From CAUUFM01 sp041844335 (GTDB lineage Bacteria; Bacillota; Clostridia; Lachnospirales; Lachnospiraceae): a DNA stretch of 38,198 nucleotides. The notes under the pieces were generated by a model. That model ran no database searches and was not told the origin of the DNA. It saw only the letters and a program-made list of their open reading frames with translations. The DNA lies in NCBI GenBank assembly GCA_041844335.1, contig JBGZAX010000085.1, positions 1-38,198 on the forward strand, given 5' to 3'. This document shows, in pieces, positions 33,601 to 38,198 of the stretch (position 1 is the first letter of the stretch; every line of letters begins with the position of its first letter). A program made the translations under genes and the position numbers.

Positions 33601-34920
33601 AGAATTGTAAGACAGGGTAATGAAAACAAAGATGTTTATATTTTCAGATATATAACTGAAAATACTTTTGATGCGTATTTGTGGCAGATAATAGAAAACA
33701 AACAAAGGTTCATATCTCAGATTATGACAAATAAGACACCCGTCAGAGTAGCGGAAGATGTGGACGAAAGCAGCTTAAACTATGCAGAGATTAAAGCGCT
33801 GGCTACCGGAGATACAAGGATTAAGGAAAAGATGGAGCTTGACAATGAGGTTGCAAAGCTTAAAATACTTGAGGCTAATTATAAGTCCAATCGTTACAGG
33901 TTTGAGGATATGGTGTCAAGGAATTATCCCGAAGAAATAGCAAAAACGGAAAAGCTCATAGAAGCTGTAAAGAAAGATATATTGGAAGTTGAGCCGCAAG
34001 GAGAAGGCGAAAATAAATTCACCTCTATTATTATAAACGGTCAAGAGATATTGGATAAAAAAATAGCAGGAGAAAGGCTGCTTGAGGCAATAAAAAGGTG
34101 CAGTGTTGGTGATTATACAGTCATAGGCAATTACAGAGGTTTTGAATTAACGGTGAACTATTTGTTCAGCAAAAATACTTACGGATTCAGCTTGAAAGGA
34201 GCGAGCAAGCACTATGGAGAGTTCGGAAACAGTGCGGACGGAAATATAACAAGACTTGATAATGTTATAGACAGAATGCCGGAGTATCTAAAAAGGTTGG
34301 AGGATAACCTATCCGACACTAAAAAACAGCTGGAAAATGCAAAAATAGAGCTTAAAAAGCCGTTTGACAGGGCAGATGAGTTGAAAAGTAAGTTACTAAG
34401 ACTTGCAGAGCTTAATGCAATACTGGATATTGGAGATGATATATCAAGTGGTGATTCAGACAGAGCGGAAAATACAAAAGATATTATTAAAGAAACAAAA
34501 AAAGCTGTTATTGATTTTTGCAATCGTGAGTGCGGATTTAATTACTTATACGAGGAATTTGACACAATTTTCCCTGACATCAGGCATATAGATTTAGTAA
34601 GTCAATTGACACCGAACGAAGAATACGAAATAACATATGAGCTTAATTTGGAAACCGGCAGTTACTCTAAATATGTTGATATTAATCTTATAGAAACAGG
34701 TGAATTTGGCGGAAATACTATCGAAGATAAAATGAGTAATATAAAAGAAATGCTTTCCGTTACTAAGCTTAATGATCTTGTATCAATAAATAAAGATGAC
34801 TTGTATGACAAAATGGGGTTAAAAGTTGACGAAAACTTAAACTTTTATTCGGATTATGAAACAAGCGGCAAATTTAAAGAAAATTGTTTTTTAGAATCAG
34901 ATTATGAAATAGAATTGTAA
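27643..34920 (+). CDS. Giant N6-adenine methylase / SNF2-type helicase fusion of mobile elements
   Basis: This protein of about 2,425 residues has, in order: an ArdC-like N-terminal domain (YSSYDDWNDEGYYINKGSKG); a G/R/D-rich linker (about 235-490); a polyvalent-protein-like domain (DYWVVEFNEGMELI); a methylase domain with motif I ILEPSMGIGNF near 772 and the NPPF-like GNVPFGEF near 835; then a superfamily-2 helicase. The helicase shows AVGAGKTYE near 1495, VDEAHNYKN near 1655, FATGTPVSNS near 1705 and RAGRIVRQGNE near 1985. Coiled coil and a C-terminal extension end it. Such proteins are common in clostridial ICEs and probably protect or process transferred DNA. ATG 27643 has AGGAGG 6 nt upstream; 27610 is less likely. 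The linker is dual-coding (28337-29110). Confidence 0.88.
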   Translation: MNSYIKSLIQEMNEGIKSGVKAFISNPKSFLDMLIVNKELDLRTALYLWNKDGKDIKYSSYDDWNDEGYYINKGSKGINVLNDRGGYDRLFSGDEVHLVRGKNTAVFDKNKHRTLLNKQLFRYIGTSDFSISDKDKISAMVRSPKIVNKEALDRVSKKIGLSGEDILKATYVISEYMINRSLGLGFDENRLDILGELLNNYHKQSIIIKMAVKLHNDIVGHIQRDLEKGWNYDTRINGRKRGEITEAFRGENERGRSDLGYAGEDLRASGYGGLGRRRRELDERRDRAATGRYNGRDIVSGGLHRDVSGEIGRNEDIRSDKATLQQGRDADEYISLDALSEGEGGSRELSDAAADRGGGAVYRLQGEMGVFGGDKGYDNGRTTGDGGKRQVSNRLRNIKAKLFNRLRDRGEGNVIGRRIFPKNADTLFIGSGKRSVKVLSNGVPEDDEIVRSDGGIEAKRRGDVSGTSEQYENGAKENDTGYDSVSDGINEKSIEDKKGDDKAPFFDAKKDYWVVEFNEGMELIESSYKGRIVTKELIDEIKALDEKIKIHNKTAGEDEYGNATDKWVGYSKFYFDHIEDGEVTEHLRMDIGDGNESNQRDFEYLYEQVKLDKENSIDITGSSITSPMTDEMFWQEKERYAPDDEYMGSIPPVNYKITREDEILPPSERLKNNIEAIKILKEIEERHSYATKEEQDTLSRYVGWGGLADVFDESKEGQWKEARSFLKENLSQEEYEAARKSTLTAFYTPKTVIDGIYKTLSDMGFRRGNILEPSMGIGNFIGSVPNRMDNSKFYAVELDSISGRIGKLLYPESDIKIKGFEETTFSNNFFDVAIGNVPFGEFRVNDRRYNKNNFLIHDYFFAKSIDKVRNGGIIAFITSSGTMDKKDESVRRYINARAEFLGAIRLPNDTFKGVAGTEVTSDILFLKKRDSVLERDEDWIHLAEDENGLVYNKYFVENPQMVLGSMEEVSGRFGNTIACLPKENSDLKELLARASEEISKGAKYEEIELLDDEISTIPATDDVKNFSYTIIDNDVYYRENSLFMKKEITDNNKQRIKAYIELAEALRDVIYKQKEDFSDYEIKTSQERLNEIYDRFSKKYGYINNKNNTKVLKDDSNFPLVSSIEILDDDQKFKKKGDIFSKRTIKKAKTIDHVDTSLEALVLSMSEKGYVDFSYMESLTGKDRPTLIDELRGEIYLNMREEKNFYRPLSFNLEDDDLPFSCADGNKSYKYGYVTKDEYLSGNIREKITVVDSYLAKLRQTERELPHLGYAEDGKEKELISYEMNRLEYQKAELTKVLPKELEASEINVRLGATWIPTKDIERFIFETLKTPGWARWNIKVRFSQPTGEWKIDGKSIDKVNELAEMTYGTSRVNAYNLIEDALNLKETKISDRIDNPDGSKTSVINKKETLLAVQKQELLKEEFKSWIFDDQERRNRLVKLYNERFNSIRNREYDGTNLSFEGMNTKIELRLHQRNAIARSLYGGNTLLAHAVGAGKTYEMVASAMKSKQLGMCSKSLFVVPNHLTGQTGREFMQLYPSANIMVADKKDFEPKRRKRFIGKIATGEYDAVIIGHTQFEKIPMSKEYQEQHIREQIDEILDYVKELKKDKEQQHTVKQLEKARNTLETKLEKLNDDFKKDAVITFEELGIDKLFVDEAHNYKNLYLYTKMKNVAGIGQSEALKSSDMFMKCRYMDEMTNGKGIVFATGTPVSNSMTELYTMQRYLQYESLKKNHLEHFDSWASTFGETISNFELAPEGNGYRFRTRFSKFYNLPELMSMFKEVADIQTADMLNLPTPEAHYEVIKTLPSEEQKEILKSFSKRADDVRNRVVEPEEDNMLKITNDGKKLALDQRLINPLLPDNPDSKVNVCVKNIFSIWNKTKENRSTQLLFSDMSTPKGDGKFNIYDDIRDKLVAMGIPKGEIAFIHEANSDKQKDKLFAKVRKGDVRILLGSTQKMGTGTNCQDKLIAIHDLDVPWKPADLEQRAGRIVRQGNENKDVYIFRYITENTFDAYLWQIIENKQRFISQIMTNKTPVRVAEDVDESSLNYAEIKALATGDTRIKEKMELDNEVAKLKILEANYKSNRYRFEDMVSRNYPEEIAKTEKLIEAVKKDILEVEPQGEGENKFTSIIINGQEILDKKIAGERLLEAIKRCSVGDYTVIGNYRGFELTVNYLFSKNTYGFSLKGASKHYGEFGNSADGNITRLDNVIDRMPEYLKRLEDNLSDTKKQLENAKIELKKPFDRADELKSKLLRLAELNAILDIGDDISSGDSDRAENTKDIIKETKKAVIDFCNRECGFNYLYEEFDTIFPDIRHIDLVSQLTPNEEYEITYELNLETGSYSKYVDINLIETGEFGGNTIEDKMSNIKEMLSVTKLNDLVSINKDDLYDKMGLKVDENLNFYSDYETSGKFKENCFLESDYEIEL
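28337..29110 (+). CDS. TnpV-like protein encoded in a second frame inside the helicase gene
   Basis: This 257-residue frame lies wholly within the helicase-methylase gene, shifted one base. ATG 28337 has AAAGGA 7 nt upstream. The product is acidic and helical, with the C-terminal signature FGLTEELRQKDEEMYQGLLN, then NMKMELKRMTLDMIVY, close to the G(I/V)TEELK...MNNI...EIV end of TnpV transposon proteins. In the host frame the same DNA reads as a low-complexity G/R/D-rich linker with CGA/CGG codons unusual for this window. That is the pattern of one real gene overprinting a tolerant linker. The alternative is a chance open frame, but 774 bp plus a family-like end argue against it. Confidence 0.6.
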   Translation: MIQESMEEKEEKLQKLLEEKMNGGDPIWDMQERIYELRDMADWVEDDENLTNEEIEQQLDDIMDEISYLEDYIEMFQERLEEMRIYEATKPRYSKDGTPMNISALMLYLKEREDPENFLMPPLIEEAEPFIDCKERWEFLEVIRDTITEELQEMEEKDRSVIGYAISKLNYLIDCEIEEKEMLLEEEYFQKTLIPYLLEVGREASRFYQMEYPRMMKSFGLTEELRQKDEEMYQGLLNNMKMELKRMTLDMIVYQTA

Positions 34921-34969
34921 TATTTTTTCCAATAACAGAGTTTCGCAATAATTTTAGAAAGGATATAAA

Positions 34970-36433
34970 ATGGAGAATAAAGCATTTTATTTAGGGGACA
35001 GGGGCGGTATAATAAGAGCTATGTTAGAAGATGAACTTGATTTTGTCTATAATGAGCAAAAAGGCGAGAGCATAGATATAAAAGAGTTTATGAAAAATAA
35101 GTTGAGGAATATAAGCGTGCCTAAGTATATGATAGTAGATGTCAAGGCATTACATATGGCTACGTCTGATTTGTTAATAGAACTAAAAAACTCTGTAGTT
35201 GAGCTGAACGAAAGATTCAAATGTATGATTTTGTTGCTGAATGATGCGATTGACAAGAATATCTCAGATGATATGAAAAGTCACGCAAGAAATGGTAAGA
35301 ACTATGTGATAATGGAAGAGTCAAATGAAGAAAAATTAATAGAAAAGCTCAAAAATAAGATAATTGAGCTTGAAAAAGGAGAGGTGATAAAGGAAGAGGT
35401 TGCTCAAACCGGAAACGAAACAGAGAATAACGATGCCGGAAATGATAATGAGAATAAAATAACAAATGAAGAACATAAGGACATACGATCACGGCAAATA
35501 ATAAAAGCGGATACAGTAAGTGCAAGGGATATGAAAAGGCATATTTTAGGTGGAAAAAAAGAGGGTGGTAAAATAGAATCTGAAAAACCTGAGATATTGG
35601 AAAAAAATGATAAAAGAGAGGCTCTTGTGAAAGAAAATGCAATAGATATATCTATACCGGAAACGGAAAAAACTTTATCCGATTTTAAGGATAGGTTTAG
35701 AGCGTTCGAGCCTGATTTAGAGGTAGATGAGAATTTGTCAGACTTGTTGTATACAGAAAAAAATGATAGTAATAATAGAGAGTGGAAAATAACAGGTCAA
35801 AACATACTTGTAATAGGTTGTGACAGACGAGTAGGAGCTACATTTATTGCACTGTCTTTAGCACAAAGTCTGGCTAAAGAAAAAGCTTACGCTATGTATT
35901 GTTTGGCATCAAGCGACAATGCGGCATTAGATGATAAAGCAAACGATTATAATTTTGTAAAAAAATCCGATAATTATTATTCTTATAATGATGTGCCGTT
36001 TACTCGTATTTTGACTGACAAAAATGCGAATTTTGTTGTATATGATATAGATATGCAGCTTGCAAAAAGAACATTTAGCAATAAAAAAATAGCAAAAGCT
36101 ATTTTGATATCAGATGGAAACACGCAAGGGCTAAGAAACCTTAAAGCAAGCATAAAAGACCTTAAAACCGTAGGTATAGATAATTATGATATAATTATAG
36201 TTAATGCAATTTTTGACAAAGACATATACAATGAGCTGAACAATGAAAAAGTAAGCGTATATCATTGGGAGCATTGCGGCAAACCGACAGAAAAAGCAGC
36301 CATAAATCAGGAATGTTTGGCAAAGATTATAAGTGACTTGTACGATTTGGAATTGGAAAACAGATATAATGAGAATACAATAGAAGAACTTGAAAAAGGT
36401 GATGAAATAGAAGTGATTGAGGCGGAAATATAA
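34970..36433 (+). CDS. TadZ/CpaE-like protein with degenerate P-loop
   Basis: This 487-residue protein has an N-terminal receiver-like domain (PKYMIVDVKALHMATSDLLI, CMILLLNDAID), an acidic linker and a C-terminal MinD/ParA-like domain. The P-loop position reads ILVIGCDRRVGATFIALSLA (residues 279-298). The lysine of Walker A is missing, as in atypical TadZ/CpaE proteins. A later VVYDIDMQLAK replaces Walker B, and IIIVNAIFDKDI follows. Receiver-like plus MinD-like is the CpaE layout, so this is a second CpaE-type protein, 25 kb from the Tad genes. AGAAAGGAT precedes ATG 34970. Confidence 0.65.
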   Translation: MENKAFYLGDRGGIIRAMLEDELDFVYNEQKGESIDIKEFMKNKLRNISVPKYMIVDVKALHMATSDLLIELKNSVVELNERFKCMILLLNDAIDKNISDDMKSHARNGKNYVIMEESNEEKLIEKLKNKIIELEKGEVIKEEVAQTGNETENNDAGNDNENKITNEEHKDIRSRQIIKADTVSARDMKRHILGGKKEGGKIESEKPEILEKNDKREALVKENAIDISIPETEKTLSDFKDRFRAFEPDLEVDENLSDLLYTEKNDSNNREWKITGQNILVIGCDRRVGATFIALSLAQSLAKEKAYAMYCLASSDNAALDDKANDYNFVKKSDNYYSYNDVPFTRILTDKNANFVVYDIDMQLAKRTFSNKKIAKAILISDGNTQGLRNLKASIKDLKTVGIDNYDIIIVNAIFDKDIYNELNNEKVSVYHWEHCGKPTEKAAINQECLAKIISDLYDLELENRYNENTIEELEKGDEIEVIEAEI

Positions 36434-36485
36434 AAAATAGCGGAGCCTTAATAAATGGTATGGTATCATAAGAAAGGAGAGGTTT

Positions 36486-37883
36486 ATGACAGCGAACAGT
36501 ATGACATTTTCAGAGCTTGAAAGAGAAGTTTATCGGTTTGTTTGCAAGCTTGCCGTAGATATTATTCAGCATATACTTGCTGAGAAGGAAAAACAAATAC
36601 ACGAAACTAGAGATAAGAAAAGATATGTAGCCAACGGCAAAAGAAAGAGCAATATAAAAGTTATCTTTGGAATAGTGGAATATGACAGGCATTTATATAT
36701 AGACAGAGAAACCGGAAAATATATATACTTGTTTGATGAGCATATAAATCTCTGCAAGCTCGGCAATTATTCGGAAAACCTTGTTAATAAGATGATAGAG
36801 CTTGTATCGGAGATGTCATATAGGCAGGCTGAAGAAAAAATGGAGCTGCTAACCAATAACAAAATAAGCCATCAAAGTTTTTGGAATATTGTCCAAAAAT
36901 ACGGAGGTATTTTGCAAGAAAAACAACGCAGCCTTTCCGGAAACTTAGTTGAAGGAAACTATCACGGTTCGGTACAAACAAAAGTGTTGTTCATGGAACA
37001 GGACGGGATATGGCTGAAGATGCAACAGCAAGACAGGGATAAAAAATCAGGAAGTGCCGAAATGAAGATAGCGGTCAATTATACCGGGTGGAGCAATGAT
37101 AATACGTTAAGATATGACAAGCTGCTGAATAAGACTGTTATAGCGGGATTTTTTGATACAGATACCTTTTACAATTTAACCGACAGCCTCATCTATAACA
37201 CGTATGATATGGACAGGGTACTGTACAAAATATCTAATGCAGACGGTGCTGCGTGGACTAACCGAGGTGAGATTGCCGATATATTTCAGATAGACTATTT
37301 TCACATAAATCAGGCAATTATAAGAGGCGTTAGGAATAAAGAAAAACTAAAAAAATTCTTATATTTACTTAAAAATAAAAAATATGATGAATTAATAAAA
37401 GAATTGGAATTTTACAAAAATCAGATAAAAGACCTAAAATCGAAAAAAGCCGTAAGAGAACTTTATGAATATCTTGACAATAACAGACGATATTTGCCAC
37501 GATGGCAGGAAAAACTGAAATTAGAAGATGAACCTAATGTAAAATATAAAAATCTTGGAGTGCAGGAGAATCAGAACTGTACCATAATAACAAGGCGAAT
37601 GAAACACAGAAAGATGTCGTGGAGCAAAAAAGGAGCAACCAATCTTGCAATGATTTTGTGTGATAGAATAAACAGACAAACATTAGAAGAAAATAACTTA
37701 AATGTAAATGATTTCATAATCGATGGAAAGGCAATAGAAAAAGGCATAGAAAAGTTGGTTGATGATATAGATATCAAGAAATCCAAGAAGAAAAAAGTAA
37801 GAGATATAAGCGTAAGTATTCCTTTGTTGGACACAAAGAACATATATATCAGCAGGCTGCTAAGAGGAATACTTGATGGGTGA
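36486..37883 (+). CDS. ISLre2/UPF0236-family transposase
   Basis: This 465-residue protein matches the UPF0236 transposases of ISLre2 elements. Family regions include KVIFGIVEYDRHLYIDRETG, ELVSEMSYRQAEEKMELLTN, VLFMEQDGIWLK with a candidate catalytic Asp, SNADGAAWTNRGE, and RRMKHRKMSWSKKGATNLA near the end. It looks full length and unbroken. AAAGGAGAGG precedes ATG 36486. I could not find convincing terminal inverted repeats or a target duplication in the flanks. This could be an IS that has lost its ends, or a transposase gene kept as part of the larger element. Confidence 0.88.
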   Translation: MTANSMTFSELEREVYRFVCKLAVDIIQHILAEKEKQIHETRDKKRYVANGKRKSNIKVIFGIVEYDRHLYIDRETGKYIYLFDEHINLCKLGNYSENLVNKMIELVSEMSYRQAEEKMELLTNNKISHQSFWNIVQKYGGILQEKQRSLSGNLVEGNYHGSVQTKVLFMEQDGIWLKMQQQDRDKKSGSAEMKIAVNYTGWSNDNTLRYDKLLNKTVIAGFFDTDTFYNLTDSLIYNTYDMDRVLYKISNADGAAWTNRGEIADIFQIDYFHINQAIIRGVRNKEKLKKFLYLLKNKKYDELIKELEFYKNQIKDLKSKKAVRELYEYLDNNRRYLPRWQEKLKLEDEPNVKYKNLGVQENQNCTIITRRMKHRKMSWSKKGATNLAMILCDRINRQTLEENNLNVNDFIIDGKAIEKGIEKLVDDIDIKKSKKKKVRDISVSIPLLDTKNIYISRLLRGILDG

Positions 37884-38134
37884 AATGTAAAATTTACAAA
37901 ATAATAAAATAATAATCAATAAAAATTTAAAGATATTTAAGAAGAATATCTTAGTTTTGGTTGCAAAAAAATATTTTGATAAATCATAATGTTAGGAAAA
38001 TGATTTCATTTGTGGCATAAATCAATCTGAAATAGTCCAAAAATCGGAACAAAAAAAGAATGTATCGAATTAAATACAAAAAAATGAAAAATATATCAAA
38101 TATGGCATTGACTAATTCAAGAGGGCATATTTTA
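37884..38134. other. Non-coding AT-rich tail with a hairpin
   Basis: I see no gene here. The perfect hairpin AAGATATT-TAAGAAG-AATATCTT (37930-37952) is followed by TAGTTTTGG, a weak terminator for the transposase gene. TGTAAAATTTACA at 37889-37901 is a small palindrome. The rest is featureless A/T-rich DNA. Confidence 0.5.
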
Positions 38135-38163
38135 TTGACGATTTTAAAAAAAAAGTATATACT
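38135..38163 (+). promoter_or_regulatory. Promoter for a gene beyond the window
   Basis: TTGACG at 38135-38140, a 17-bp spacer and TATACT at 38158-38163. AAGAGGTGATT at the very end (38188-38198) looks like a ribosome site, so the next gene should start just outside the window. Confidence 0.75.
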
Positions 38164-38198
38164 ATATCCAAATGTTTAAAAAATTTAAGAGGTGATTA

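Noticed and set aside
36434..38040. Terminal inverted repeats of an intact IS around the transposase
   Set aside because: I compared both flanks by eye and found no convincing inverted pair or target duplication.

Overview
The window reads as the interior of an integrative and conjugative element, or possibly a conjugative plasmid, from a low-GC Gram-positive anaerobe, most likely a member of Clostridia or Tissierellia. The evidence is an AT-rich sequence with AGA/ATA-rich codon use, strong AGGAGG ribosome sites, a Tn1549-like gene vocabulary (MobC, MOBP-type relaxase, VirD4, DUF6133, TrbL/VirB6, PrgI, VirB4, NlpC/P60, giant helicase-methylase) and an ISLre2-type transposase. Every supportable gene is on the + strand. 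I see no integrase, attachment site, tRNA, rRNA or CRISPR array, so the element boundaries lie outside the window.

Layout. (1) 1-330: four 40-bp iterons with a 29-bp dyad, then three consecutive hairpins that make a candidate partition/origin and oriT region. (2) 365-3911: a ParB gene split by an in-frame stop, then MobC, relaxase and a TOPRIM primase-like protein. (3) 3874-8534: VirD4 coupling protein with a long insert, VirB2-like pilin, DUF6133, VirB6/TrbL, a small membrane protein and PrgI/VirB3-like. (4) 8531-14860: a nearly complete Tad/Flp (type IVc) pilus set, made of prepilin peptidase, CpaB/RcpC, CpaE/TadZ, CpaF/TadA, TadB, TadC and two TadE-like pseudopilins. It is fused without a gap to the conjugation genes. 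(5) 14875-17533: NlpC/P60 hydrolase, a DNA-binding protein, two tandem toxin-antitoxin modules with near-identical leaders, and a gene remnant. (6) 17567-25157: accessory cargo, including coiled-coil and membrane proteins, a large secreted protein, a promoter-structured-RNA-terminator unit ahead of a possible PBECR4 nuclease, a PD-(D/E)XK nuclease, a HAD nucleotidase and a leucine-rich-repeat surface protein. (7) 25167-36433: a VirB4 split into an N-terminal piece and an ATPase, a ~2,425-residue N6-methylase/SNF2-type helicase with a second gene embedded in another frame, and a second TadZ-like protein. (8) 36486-38198: transposase and an outward-reading promoter.

How it may work together. 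Relaxase and MobC would nick oriT, VirD4 would deliver the relaxosome, VirB4/VirB6/PrgI would form the channel, and NlpC/P60 would open the wall. The Tad genes would add a second ATPase-driven pilus, perhaps for mating contact. Toxin-antitoxin genes and ParB would stabilise the element. The most notable points are the Tad-plus-T4SS hybrid, a 774-bp dual-frame coding region inside the helicase linker, the orphan structured RNA before a nuclease-like gene, and the stop codon in parB. All functional statements are from reading the sequence and recalled family motifs; no database search was run.
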